64,000 nt of DNA from Budorcas taxicolor (Eukaryota > Chordata > Mammalia > Artiodactyla > Bovidae). Shown here piece by piece: positions 44,965 through 56,090 of the stretch; within the stretch, counting starts at the first letter, position 1, and each line of letters opens with the position of its first letter. The stretch is taken from positions 132,635,170 through 132,699,169 of the forward strand of contig NC_068910.1 in the NCBI RefSeq assembly GCF_023091745.1, given 5' to 3'. A program made the position numbers and the translations under genes. The notes beneath the pieces were generated by a model, which worked only from the letters and a program-made list of their open reading frames with translations, ran no database searches and was not told the DNA's origin.

Positions 44965-45290
44965 TAATTATGGTACAATAGGATGAAGTATTACACAGTT
45001 ATTATAAATTATCATCTTGAGGCACATGAGAAAACATCAATTAAATATTAATTTACATAAAAAGGCAACTTATAAAACTAAAATTATTTAATATGTATAA
45101 TGTGGTGTTTAATAACCATATACATTCTTTTTGTTATAAAAGAGGAAAAATTAAAAGGAAATATACAAGAATGTAGACAGCTTCTATCTCCAGTGGTGGG
45201 ACTGTTTTCTTTTCTATACTTTTCTATATTTCCCAATTTTTTTTTTTACAGTGAATGTCTTTTACTTTCTTGAATAACATGAAAAATATT
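44965..45290 (+). repeat. Old L1/HAL1-type 3' end
   Basis: 'attatggtacaataggatgaagtattacacag', 'gaaatatacaagaatgtagacagc', 'ctatctccagtggtggg' and 'ctttactttcttgaataacatg' follow the usual order of old L1 3'-end fragments. Confidence 0.55.
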
Positions 45291-46269
45291 TTAAAACCTA
45301 ACTTACTGAAGTTTGAATTATGCAGATTTTCTAGGAAGCCATTTTTTGGCAAATAAATTTAAAAAAGGGAATGGTTGTGACTAGAAGTCCGCTCAGAAAG
45401 GAAGACTGGGGATGGCATGCCATTTTTGTCTGTAAGAAAATCCATCTGGAATCGGCATGGCTGGTGACCAGCTAGAAAAAGACCAAATGGGCTGCGGCTG
45501 TAGCAAAGCTGGCAGCATTCTTCATGGAAGGTCCTGTGCAGCGGAGGGGGAGAGGCTTCCGAATAGGAGCTTTGAACAGTGTCCCTCACTCCCTAGCTGG
45601 TGTCCAGCAGGACCGCTGAAAGGACTTCAAAGGACTATGTAGTCCATCTATCACTCGCCCAGCAGGCAGTGCACACCCCAACACCCCTGCCCAGAGAATC
45701 GCACATTGGTTAACTCATCCTGCGAAGATGCACGTCAGTGGTTAACTCCAAGCCCTGAGGGAGATAGCAACTGGTAGTCCTGGCCAACTCCTCTCTCAGG
45801 CTTAACTGGTTTCAACCTTTGAGCTGGAGTCTGAATCTGGGTAGAGCCACTGCCATCCCCAGCTGAGGCTGCCAGGGCCTTGGCAGAATCCTGGGGCTGA
45901 GCTCTGTCCATGGAGCGAGACAGCTCTGGGCATGGAAAAGCGAGGGGAGGCTGGGCGCCAGCCTCCTCTCCAGCTGTTTTCAATAAGGCTCCACTTCTGA
46001 GGTTGCTGGCAGACCTCTGGAAAGGTCTGAACCAACCTCACATAATGTTTTCCATCAAACCCACAATTAAGTAACATTCTCGTAACTCATGAACTGCACA
46101 TGCAACCTTTTTCCTGTCACTTCTCAGCTCCTCTCCTAGGCAGCCTACCAGTAGGCCATGCTGGGGTGACAGCACTTCTGCAGGGTCAGCAGCGGCCACA
46201 GTACAGGCTTCCCGAGGCCACTGCTATGCCTGTTCCTGCTGCACAGGGATGGGAGGGTGGGACATTCGA
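45291..46269. other. Mostly unique intron
   Basis: No supported gene or repeat. Open frames at 45359-46077 on the minus strand are short and lack domains. Confidence 0.35.
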
Positions 46270-46330
46270 CCCCACAATGTACATACCACACTACATACAT
46301 CATTTCATTTAATCTACCCAGTGGCCCTGG

Positions 46331-46634
46331 AAGGTCAGCACTGCTGCTGCTGCTGCTGCTAAGCTGCCTCAGTCGTGTCCGACTCTGTGCGACCCCATGG
46401 ACGGCAGCCCTCCAGGCTCCCCCGTCCCTGGGATTCTCCAGGCAAGAACACTGGAGTGGGTCGCCATGTCCTTCTCCAATGCATGAAAGTGAAAAGTGAA
46501 AGTGAAGACGCTCAGTCGTGTCTGACTCTTAGTGACCCCATGGACCGCAGCCTACCAGGCTCCTCCGTCCATGGGATTTCCCAGGCAAGAGTACTGGAGT
46601 GGGTTGCCATTGCCTTCTCCGAAGGTCAACACTG
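46331..46634 (-). mobile_element. Bov-A2 SINE dimer with 13-bp target-site duplication
   Basis: Two Bov-A monomers separated by 'gaaagtgaaaagtgaaagtgaag'. The CTG tail is at 46341-46360. Flanked by 'aaggtca(g/a)cactg' at 46331-46343 and 46622-46634 (12 of 13 identical). Confidence 0.95.
46341..46360. repeat. (CTG)n microsatellite in the Bov-A2 tail
   Basis: 20 bases, about 6.7 CTG units, uninterrupted. Confidence 0.93.
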
Positions 46635-46909
46635 CTATGCTAATTTTACAGGTAATAAAAATGAAGTTCAAAGAAGATAAGTCATTTGCACAAGGTCCCC
46701 AGATTCATGATTTTTCCACTACAGCCTTTCAAGGAGGTCAAACAGGATTATGGTCAAGAAAATGTCAGATATCACAAAGCTATTAGAAGACCATCTAGTC
46801 TTTTGGCAAGATATTTCACCAGTACCCCTCTACTCCCAAGGTATTCTTGAGAGCACAGTTAAGCATCACAGACTTATTTTGTAACTGAATAAATTAGTGA
46901 CTCTCAGAA

Positions 46910-47361
46910 GGCACACCAGGCCTCCCTGTCCATCACCAACTCCCAGAGTCTACCCACACTCATGTCCTTCGAGTTGGTGATGCCATCCAACCATCTCATC
47001 CTCTGTCATCCCCTTCTCCTCCTGCCCTCAACCCTTCCCAACATCAGGGTCCTTTAAAATGAGTCAGCTTTTCACATCAGGTGGCCAAAGTATTGGAGTT
47101 TCAGCTTCAACATCAGTCCTTCCAATGAACACTCAGGACTGATCTCCTTTAGGATGGACTGGTTGGATCTCCTTGCAGTCCAAGGGACTCTCAAGAGTCT
47201 TCTCCAGCACCACAGTTCAAAAGCATCGATTCTTCAGTGCTCAGCTTTTATAGTCCAACTCTCACATCCATACATGACCACTGGCTTGCTGCAGTCCATG
47301 GGGTCGCAAAGAGCTGGACACGACTGAGCGACTGAACTGAACTGAACTGAACTGAACTGAG
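46910..47361. mobile_element. BovB 3' end with 5' inversion (twin-primed)
   Basis: 46910-47284 is BovB on the minus strand (C-terminal ORF2 region, from 'gtggtcatgtatggatgtgag' to 'ggcctggtgtgc' in sense). At 47285 it switches to plus-strand BovB, 'gctgcagtccatggggtcgcaaagagctgg', and ends with (actga)6 at 47331-47360. The two parts are adjacent in the consensus ('gcctggcgtg|ctgcagtcc'). This is a classic inverted 5' segment. Confidence 0.92.
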
Positions 47362-48394
47362 AATGATCTAGGATGGATCCCATTTTCTCCATGAGGTCTT
47401 CTGAGTGCTTCTTGCCAATAGCTTTTATCACATATTTTGTAGCATTTTATACTCTGACCAAAGGGCATCAGGTCCCATTTACTGAGGAGGGTTTGTTCAT
47501 TCACTCACTTGACAAAGGCCTATAGAGCACCCTTCCCTGGCACTGTGCCAGACATTTGTGAGAGATACATGCATGATTATGAACTAGTCTGGTCTCAGGG
47601 AGAACTCTCTCTCAGAGAGAAGATGGAGAAGACACATCCAACACAGGAAACCTTAGAAAACAAGTGCACACACACACATTTCACCACCCTAATCAGGCTG
47701 CATCAGTCAGTGCTTGGTGACCAGGAACTGAGGCGTCAGTGCTTTCTGCTCCTAGGAGCTACCCCAGTTTCTGGTGTACACCTGTGTTAGAGTCAGCACA
47801 GATGACCCAGCCCCTATCTTGGGAAGCCCCCTTTCTTCAGGGGAGACGGTATCCACCTCTAAGCTTCCCCCTTTGGGATCCAATGAAGACAAATATACTC
47901 TGAATAAGGGCATGATTGAAAGTGAAAGATTAAAATGAGTTAATATGTAGTCCAGAAGAAAAGCGATGTGTGGAGAAGAGAAAAAGAAAAGCAAGAAGTT
48001 CAAGGCCTGACCCCGTGTGGTCGGTGGAATCTCCGAGCCTGAAACTATGAGATCTAATCCATCCCTTTGTGTCTGACACCAGGAAAAGGAAGCCAGCGCC
48101 AGGAGGTTAACTCAGAGGCAGATGCAGACTGGGGCCCTGAGAAGGATCCTGGCTCAGAGAGCAATTTGGCAGATGCAGAAAGGAATCAGGCTGTGAGCTG
48201 AGGCAGCAAGAAGCTGGTGGAGACAAATTGACAAACTGAGTTTGCATCTCCCAGACAAAGGAGCTATGTCAAGCCAAACAGTCTTTTGGAAAGCACTTGA
48301 GCTTAAAAATGCCCGAAGCCCTTGTCCTCATAATCCCTCCACTGCAAACTAATCAACCCCAAAAATAAAATATTATTGAATTGAAACCTTCATG
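47362..48394. other. Mostly unique intron
   Basis: No gene or clear repeat. A short CA run at about 47665-47678 is too small to be notable. Confidence 0.35.
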
Positions 48395-48620
48395 TATAAA
48401 GATATTCACCAGAATTTAATTTATAAAAGGAAATACTGGAAACCACCTAGATAATTACCAATGGATTCAGTAAATTGTAACATATCAAATGTAATGGAAT
48501 ATTGACCATTAAAATTATATTGACAGAGTGATTTGAAAAATGATATGTTGGTGGGGGGAAAGGCAGGATGCAAAACAGTATAAATGATGTATAGATGGTT
48601 TCAGGACAGTATAAATGATT
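48395..48620 (+). repeat. Old L1-type 3' fragment
   Basis: 'aagatattcaccagaatttaatttataaaaggaaatactggaaaccacctag' and 'gtaatggaatattgaccattaaaat' follow the L1M 3' pattern. Confidence 0.55.
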
Positions 48621-48679
48621 TTTAGAGTGGTGCTTTGGACAGATGAGTAATCCTGATCATATTACTAGTATAATGTACA

Positions 48680-48840
48680 CCATTTTATTAGGGAACTACT
48701 ATGTATTGATATCAACTCTCCCAACAATAATGCTGTGAAGCAGGAACTATTATTTCCAGCTCCCTATGGAGCTTAGAGAATCGACTTCCTGGCTGCAAAG
48801 TCTGTGCCCTTTCTACTCCTCCCATTGCCCTATGGCCCGA
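48680..48840 (+). repeat. MIR SINE
   Basis: 'caactctcccaacaataatgctgtgaagcaggaactattatttcc' followed by 'ggctgcaaagtctgtgccctttctactcctcc' is MIR-like. Confidence 0.55.
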
Positions 48841-49280
48841 AGGTTCCCTACCCTATATTTAATGACCATTTAAGCCCTGGCAAGGCCACGTTTGCAAGCA
48901 CTGGGCTGACCATTGCTCCTTGAAGAAGGCAAGATGAACTAGGCCTCCCAGAGGCACTTCCCCACCCTCTGCCATAGCTGGTGTCCCATCTCCTGACCCC
49001 TATTCCTCTAAGCCCTGAAACTTTGGAGAGATCATGCCTGACTAGTGGGCACTCAGAGGTTCAGGAAGCATCACCAAATGTAGCAGAGAGAGCTCAGGAC
49101 CACAGGGAGATGGGGTGAGGAGCAGCTGGAGGTGGGGGGGTGGGGGTGGGCATTGAACTGGTTTAGGAGCAAGGAAGAACAGATAGCTGGGTGACCTGAG
49201 TTCTGGGGAGGAAGGGACTGTAGACCAGAGAACAACGACAGAGCCAGGATCCTCCACAATTCGGCCCAATACATCTCCTC
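48841..49280. other. Unique intron with a G-rich tract
   Basis: A G-rich run at about 49128-49150 ('aggtggggggg tgggggtggg' in two blocks). No gene was seen. Confidence 0.35.
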
Positions 49281-51114
49281 AGTTCAGTTCAGTTCAGTCG
49301 CTCAGACATGTCTGACTCTTTGCAACCCCATGGACTGCAGCATGCCAGGCCTCCCTGTGCAACACCAACTCCGGGAGTCTACCCAAACTCATGTCCATCC
49401 AACTATCTCATCCTCTGTTGTTCCCTTCTCCTCCTGCCCTCAATCTTTCCCAACATCAGGGTCTTTTCAAATGAGTCAGCTCTTCACATTAGGTGGCTGA
49501 AGTATTGGAGTTTCAGCTTCAACATCAGTCCTTCCAATGAACACTCAGGACTGATCTCCTTTAGGATGGACTGGTTGGATCCCCTTGCAGTCCAAGGGAC
49601 TCTCAAGAGTCTTCTCCAACACCACAGTTCAAAAGCATTAATTCTTCGGTGCTCAGCTTTCTTTATAGTCCAATTCTCACATCCATACATGACCACTGGA
49701 AAAACCATAGCCTTGACTCGATGGACATTTGTTGGCAAAGTAATGTCTCTGCTTTTAAATGTGCTGTCTAGGTTGGTCATAACTTTCCCTCCAAGGAGTA
49801 AGCGTCTTTTAATTTCATGGCTGCAATCACCATCTGCAGTGATTTTGGAGCCCCAAAAAATAAAGTCTGACACTGTTTCCACTGTTTCCCCATCTATTTC
49901 CCATGAAGTGATGGGACCAGATGCCATGATCTTCGTTTTCTGAATGTTGAGGTTTAAGCCAACTTTTTCACTCTCCACTTTCACTTTCATCAAGAGGCTC
50001 TTTAGTTCTTCTTTACTTTCTGCCATAAGAGTGGTGTCATCTGCATATCTGAGGTTATTGATATTTCTCCCGGCGATCTTGATTCCAGCTTGTGCTTCTT
50101 CCAGCCCAGCATTTCTCATGATGTACTCTGCATATAAGTTAAATAAGCAGGGTGACAATATACAGCCTTGACGTACTCCTTTCCTGATTTGGAACAAGTC
50201 TGTTGTTCTAACTGTTCTTCTAACTGTTGCTTCCTGACATGCATACAGATTTCTCAAGAGGCAGGTCAGGTGGTCTCGTATTCCCATCTCTTTCAGAATT
50301 TTCCACAGCTTGTTTTGGTCCACACAGTCAAAGGCTTTGGCATAGTCAATAAGGCAGAACTCTCTTGCTTTTTCAATGATCCGGATGATGTTGGCAATTT
50401 GATCTCTGGTTCCTCTGCCTTTTCTAAATCCAGCTTGAACATCTGGTAGTTCATGGTTCACGTATTGTTGAAGCCTGGCTTGGAGAATTTTGAGCATTAC
50501 TTTACTAGGGTGTGAGATGAGTCCAATTGTGCAATAGTCTGAGCATTCTTTGGCATTGCCTTTCTTTGGGATTGGAATGAAAATTGACCTTTTCCAGTCC
50601 TGTGGCCATTGCTGAGTTTTCCAAATTTGCTGGCATACTGAGTGCAGCACTTTCAATGCATCATCTTTTAGGATTTGAAATAGCTCAACTGGAATTCCAT
50701 CACCTCCACTAGCTTTGTTCGTAGTGATGCTTCCTAAGGCCCACTTGACTTCCTATTCCAGGATGTCTGGCTCTAGGTGAGTGATCACACCATTTTGATT
50801 ATCTGGGTTGTGAAGATCTTTTTTGTACAGTTCTTCTGTGTATTCTTGCCACTGATTCTTAATATCTTCTTCTTCTGTTAGGTCTATACCACTTCTGTCC
50901 TTCGTTGAGCCCGTCTTTGCATGAAAAGTTCCTTTGGTATCTCTAATTTTCTTGAAGAGATCTCTAGTCTTTCCCATTCTATTGTTTTCCTCTATTTCTT
51001 TGCACCCATCACTGAGGAAGGCTTTCTCTCTCCTTGCTATTCTTTGGAACTCTGCATTCAAATGGATATATCCTTCCTTTTCTCCTTTGCTTTTCACGTC
51101 TCTTTTCACAGCTG
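49281..51114 (-). mobile_element. BovB LINE, 5'-truncated, with the longest RT frame in the window
   Basis: Minus strand, truncated in the linker between endonuclease and RT. A 390-codon frame (50656-49484) carries IFIPIPKKG (about residue 25), AGFRKGRGT (75), LIDYAKAFDCVD (102), VRQGCILSPCLFNLY (161) and LRYADDT (202), plus the C-terminal region. An 18-base in-frame deletion removes about six residues just before LIDYAKAF. With no endonuclease and a truncated N-terminus it is not an active element. Confidence 0.95.
49484..50656 (-). pseudogene. BovB reverse transcriptase open frame (390 codons)
   Basis: The RT palm motifs, including the YADD metal-binding box, are uninterrupted in a single frame. 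RTE reverse transcriptases copy their own RNA at the nicked target. Here the frame starts at an internal Met and lacks the endonuclease and N-terminal RT part. An in-frame loss next to the catalytic FIDYAKAF motif would probably impair folding. It is a relic; I see no sign of host use. Confidence 0.85.
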
Positions 51115-51313
51115 TATTTTATATTTTATAGCATCTCTTACTGCCTTTTAAATTTAGAAAGTTCTCCTTATTTATGCACAGGAAATGTACACATATTCCC
51201 AAGTACATAGCATAAGAGAGCTCCTACCAGTTATGTCCTGTGAATACACCTCCTGAGTAAATGAGTTTATTTTTGAAGGACAAATGAGTCTCGTGCCATC
51301 ATGAATTTAGGAA
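51115..51313. other. Short intronic spacer between two BovB copies
   Basis: About 200 bp of AT-rich sequence with no recognised feature. Confidence 0.4.
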
Positions 51314-51648
51314 GCTTATCAGTTCAGTTCAGTTCAATCGCTCAGTCATGTCTGACTCTTCGCAACCCCATGGACTGCAACACACCAGGCCTCCCTGTCC
51401 ATCACCAACTCCCGGAGTTCACTCAGACTCATGTCCATTGAGTCAGTGATGCCATCCAGCCATCTCATCCTCTGTTATCCCCTTCTCCTCCTGCCTTCAA
51501 TCTTTCCCAGCATCAGGGTCTTTTCAAATGAGACAGTTCTTCGCATCAGGTGGCCAAAGTACTGGAGTTTCAGCTTCAGCATCAGTCCTTCCAATGAATA
51601 TTCAGGAATGATTTCCTTTAGTTTGGCCTGGTTGGATATGACGCTTAT
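51314..51648 (-). mobile_element. BovB 3' fragment
   Basis: The body is about 51320-51640, from '(agttc)n' tail to 'cctttagtttggcctggttggat' on the plus-strand reading. Possible 6-bp duplication 'gcttat' at 51314-51319 and 51643-51648, with a few extra bases at the 5' junction. Confidence 0.92.
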
Positions 51649-52234
51649 AGTCACATGTGAAGCCCATCCTGATCAACTCTACAAGACTGTACACCACGCA
51701 TTTCTGTGTGTTTATCTTACCCAGAGTCCATTATTCCCTCCCCATACTTTCCCTTTGCTCTTTTCTGATCTCTAACCCCCACCCTAGTAGAGGATTAGAA
51801 ACATTATAAAATTTAATTTATATGGTGGCAATATCACCCCTAAAGGGGTGGAAATTGGTTTGGAGAGAAATCATACTCTTCATACGTATAAAGCACTATA
51901 TACACACAGTTCATAGAGACAGAGTATATCTTTGAGAACCACTGACCTCTATGAGTCAGCCCTGTGCTCAAGCAATAAAGTGAACACCTTCCCTTGACCC
52001 AAGATTGTCAGACACATCATTCCCAGAAGTAAATGACATGGCAGACGCAAGTCCAGTCCCCTGCTGTCTCATGGCCTCAGCCACACCCATGAGCTCTGCC
52101 ACCCTTGTGCAGCTGAAACCTGCAGCCATAACCTTTGCTTCCATCTCTCGAGACCAATAATCTCATGTCAGTGGCTTGGGGAAGAACCTGTGTATAGGGA
52201 TAGTGTACTCAGATGAGGATTCCATGGTCTCACC
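51649..52234. other. Intronic sequence, nothing recognised
   Basis: No supported gene or repeat. Confidence 0.35.
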
Positions 52235-52310
52235 TCAGTGGCGCTGGGATGGGAATTTCCAAGCATTCTGGTGGGTTCTGATGGACCCCACTTTGAGAAA
52301 CACTACACTA
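52235..52310 (+). repeat. hAT-type element end
   Basis: 'gtgggttctgatggaccccactttgagaaacactac' resembles the 3' end of MER5/Charlie-type elements. Confidence 0.35.
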
Positions 52311-53484
52311 CACAAGGTCTCCACCAATGACTCAGGTACCTAGGTGTCCAGATCCTACCCCAAACTCCAAAAAGTCATGCTCTGGCTGTTAAAAATGAAA
52401 GGGTCGGGGTGGGTTGGTGACTGACTTGACTTTTACAAGAGCTGTGCCCCAGGTAAGTCATTAATCAGGCACCAGCGTTCCTTACATATGTGTGAGGAAC
52501 CCACCAGTTCTAGGTCATTATGTGCCCCACTTCCAGAAATCAAGGTCTCCCCTCTCCTCTCTGGACTAAACTGTGGCAAGTGGCCCCATCCTCTGGCCCC
52601 ACAGAGTATGGCATTTACTGGGGTAGTGTCTGTCTCCAAGGAGCCTGGTTGTGGGGGCTGCAGCCCAGGGAACCAGCCTCCATGGCCTCAGCTTCCCCTC
52701 ACTGCTCACCAAGGAGGTGAGGCCTGCGTGACAGGCTGTGGAAAGTATGTCCAGGTGCCGGGCTCCCTCAGCCTCACGCCTTTAAAGTCGGGATCCAGGT
52801 TTGATTTGCTTTCCCTTGCCTTTCTGGTTCCAACTCTTCCAGGCTCGTTTTTCACTCCCCTGTCAGGCTTCCCAGAGCTGGGGGGCCCGGCCGAGCCAAG
52901 TCCTTCACACTCCACAGACAGCCCTTCCCACAGCCCCATGCGCGCAACAGGCCCCCACCCTGCTCCCACCGCCTCAGCCTGCCCTGAATCCCAGGGGAGT
53001 TTTCTGAGGGGAGCGGACCTGCGTCTCTTAGAGGAGTAGCTCAGAGACCAGGGTGTCACCCATGAGAGAGCACGACGGCCTGTTTCTTCTTCTCATATCA
53101 CTCGGCCAGCCCTGTCAGGACACACCTATTCACCATCACTGTGCCCCACCCACCCTCATTTCAGACTGCTCCTGAGCAGAGGTGGGGGACGGGGCTGGTG
53201 TGTGTGGACTGGGTGTGGAGAAGCTGATTCACAGCCTCAGCTGACTGAGAGTACGAATCTCCTGAATGGAGAGATAGTCTCCTGATCCTCTCTGACATCA
53301 TTTTGTCCCCAGTGCACCAAACAGCCTGCACAAAGCTACTGTTCCCTGAACTGAATTCACCTGTAAACAACCCACTCAGGTCAGCCTTGCTGAGTGGCAC
53401 AACTTCATGTAGTAGTTGGGGTCAGCTGGTGGGCACACTGATAAAGCCATGAGGTCTCTACTCCAAAATCTTGTTTAAATTTTA
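52311..53484. other. GC-richer unique intron
   Basis: 52488-53039 carries a 183-codon plus-strand frame rich in S, P and G with an opposing minus-strand frame (52706-53059). There is no domain, and CpG density is only locally raised around 52880-52940. I treat the frames as chance. Confidence 0.35.
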
Positions 53485-53660
53485 TGTCATGGATTCATGG
53501 AATGTTAGAGCAGGAAGAGGCTTCAGAGTCATTGGTCCAAGCTCTTTATTTATAGATGAGGAAAAGAAAGCCCAGAGGTCAGGGCAAATTAGAGACAAAG
53601 ACCCAGGCATACAAACCTCAGCCCAACTCCCAACCTGGCTTGTGGATCCCAAATACTCCA
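53485..53660 (+). repeat. MIR-like SINE
   Basis: 'ggattcatggaatgttagagcaggaagaggcttcagagtcattggtccaagc' followed by 'tatagatgaggaaaagaaagcccagagg' is a familiar old mammalian SINE motif. Confidence 0.55.
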
Positions 53661-53929
53661 GTCCTCAGAGGCTGATACAGCTCTCCTTAAATACTCCCCA
53701 TTCTGAGCAACTAAAACCATACCTGGCTCGTGGTAAAGTGCTCAATTAACATTAGTAAAATGGATCAAATCCAACACTCAAAATCTACCTTATATAAAAG
53801 CAGAACATTACTTTAGTGATACGAGAGATTAAAACTTAGAAAATTCACAGACTGAACAAATAATCTCTCCTTATTGGGCACTTACCAGAAGCTGAGACTG
53901 AGGTGTGTTTTTCATGAATTAGACATGGG

Positions 53930-54400
53930 AAATAGGGAACATGTGGAACAATATATAAATTGTAGAATTTCAGACCACAAAGGGCCATCTAAATTATTTT
54001 GTTATAAGAAATCTGAGAGTCAAGGAGGTTTGGTGGTTTGTTAAAAGTTTTAAGGCAGCTTCATAGGAACCAGACGGAGAAGGCAATGGCACCCCACTCC
54101 AGTACTCTTGCCTGGAAAATCCCGTGGACAGAGGAGCCTGGAAGGCTGCAGTCCATGGGGTCGCTGAGGGTCGGACACTACTGAGTGACTTCACTTTCAC
54201 TTTTCACTTTCACGCATTGGAGAAGGAAATGGCAACCCACTCCAGTGTTCTTGCCTGGAGAATCCCAGGGACGGGGGAGCCTGGTGGGCTGCCGTCTATG
54301 GGGTCGCATGGAGTAGGACATGACTGAAGTGACTTAGCAGCAGCATAGGAACCAGAACCCTAGTCCAGAGTTTTTTCTACCACATACTATGTTTTCATCC
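53930..54400 (+). repeat. MIR-like SINE split by a Bov-A2
   Basis: Left 'tgtagaatttcagaccacaaagggccatctaaatt' and 'aaatctgagagtcaaggagg', right 'ccagaaccctagtccagagttttttctacc'. The two halves fit one old SINE. Confidence 0.5.
54062..54356 (+). mobile_element. Bov-A2 SINE dimer with perfect 13-bp target-site duplication
   Basis: The body is 54075-54343: 'cggagaaggcaatggcaccccactcc' (monomer 1), 'ttcacttttcactttcacgcattgg' linker, second monomer ending 'gaagtgacttagcagcag'. Flanked by 'cataggaaccaga' at 54062-54074 and 54344-54356 without mismatch, so it is probably young. Confidence 0.96.
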
Positions 54401-55585
54401 CATCGAATTCTAAACTGTAGAGTTCAGAATAAAACCCCTCTAAAATGTGGCAATAGAAAAGAATACAATGGACTGTAGGGGCTAGAAAAGGCTTCAGAGA
54501 AAAGCTTAATTCTCCATTACCAAAATTGATAATCCATTAGGTGCAAGATTACTGATGATATTGATTACATTTTTTTTTCTGTGCAGTCTCAAGATCCAGA
54601 GTACAGAGGAAACTTGACTCAGATTGGCCAACTTTTAAGAAAGTTCCAACTTAATTGTTAACTTCATTTAAAGTTGGAAGAAAGTTTCGTATTATAAGAA
54701 ATGTGAACACCTTGGGGTTCTACAGAAACTGTGTCTATGTGAAAAAATAAACCAGGCCTTTCCACGTAGATCCCTACTGATGAACGCCAAACTGGCACTG
54801 CACACCTGACCCTCCAGCCACCATGAGCAAACAGAGAGTAACAAAGGCCTAATCTGGCGTCCCCATTTCTCAGTGCTCATTTTGCCACACAATTCTATTT
54901 CCATTTCAAGGCAAACAGTCAACTAATCGGAAACATGTTAAAATAACAGAAGCCCAAAGGCCTTATTAGTAGAGACAGATGTATCTAGATAGCACTCAGA
55001 TTCTCTTCCTTGAGAGGTAAACTGTCACCACAAAATTAAAAAACACAAGACACGCAGAGACCATACAACAACAACAAATTCTATTTATGAGGTTCCAAAT
55101 CCTCTTCTAATTTTAGGTGGTGAACACATATATGCTTTTATGCGGCAGTGATCAGACTGCTCAGAGTCCTCGCTCCACTTCTCTTTCCACTTTGTGTTAT
55201 TCATACACATTTCCATTTATGGGCATAGCTCTCCAAATGGATTTGTTTAAATACCTCCTTTTGAGCACAAACTGCTTCCTGTTTTATCATATTTGCTTCA
55301 AACATCTTTGTACAAACTACTTCTTTCCTTCTTCAAGAGTGTCAAAAGCAGAATTCTTGACAAAGCACATCAATGTTTTATTGCGCCTATAACATTCTGT
55401 CAATCTGGGCCCCAGAAAAGCCAGACCAAAAATGGGTGCTCCCAGCATGCCTTCCTGTCTCCTCAGTTCCCAGCCCTGGGGTCTCGGCATTAGTATGTTG
55501 CTATTAGATAGTTTTTCAGGTACATAAATATTTTTCAAAATTTCCAGTGTTCTAGTTGCAGGCAGTGTCGGGTATTTTGATGCAG
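54401..55585. other. Intronic sequence, nothing recognised
   Basis: No supported gene or repeat. Short frames at 55117-55493 are AT-rich and lack domains. Confidence 0.35.
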
Positions 55586-55748
55586 TGCTGTAGCCTACCA
55601 GGCTCCTCTGCCCATGGGATTTTCCAGGCAATAGTCCTGGAGTGGGTTGCCATTTCCTTCTCCAGCGGATCTTCCCGACCCAGGGATCGAACCCGGGTCT
55701 CCCGCATTGTAGACAGACGTTTTACCATCTGAGCCACCAGGGAAGTCA
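55586..55748 (-). mobile_element. Bov-tA SINE, 3'-truncated
   Basis: Reverse complement from 'gtagcctaccaggctcctctgcccatgggattttcc' to the tRNA head 'cagggatcgaacccgggtctcccgcattgtagacag...ccatctgagccaccagggaagtc'. The last part of the tail is missing. Confidence 0.93.
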
Positions 55749-55864
55749 CATATATTTTTCCACATATATTTTTATGTTTCTTTCAATGTAAACTGTGTAT
55801 TCATCTTTGACCATTTATCAGTTAGAATCTGGACATTGAACTCAGGTACCACATCTTTTTACAG

Positions 55865-56090
55865 GCAATTTTATTGTCCCTTTTAGAAATCACAGAAGTA
55901 ATTCCTGCCTACTATTTAAAAAATTCAAGCTATAAAAATGTGCATAAAGTAAAAGGTAAAAGTTGAAGGTACAAAATGATGAAAGGTTTCTTTCCCTCTC
56001 ACTCTTGGCCCTCCCTGCAATGGTATCACTTACCAAATATAACCATTGAAATTATGTTTCTAGTCTTCTTATCATTAAACTCTGCAATGC
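55865..56090 (-). repeat. Old L1/HAL1-type fragment
   Basis: 'gaagtaattcctgcctactatttaaaaaattcaag', 'gtacaaaatgatgaaag' and 'tttctttccctctcactcttggccctccc' resemble an old L1 3' region. Low certainty. Confidence 0.4.

Larger units (their letters stand above)
46270..46760 (+). repeat. MIR SINE split by a Bov-A2
   Basis: Left part 'catcatttcatttaatctacccagtggccctggaagg' and right part 'ctaattttacaggtaataaaaatgaagttcaaagaagataagtcatttgcacaaggtcc' together give a MIR core. The Bov-A2 lies between them. Confidence 0.65.

Noticed and set aside
49308..49943. 211-codon plus-strand frame, and similar plus or minus frames over other BovB copies (15678-16244, 34035-34604, 58730-59305)
   Set aside because: These are antisense shadows of BovB ORF2; the Ser/Leu-rich translations arise from the complementary strand.
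52488..53059. 183-codon plus-strand and 117-codon minus-strand open frames
   Set aside because: They overlap antisense to each other in GC-rich DNA, are rich in S/P/G, and have no domain or splice context; most likely chance frames.
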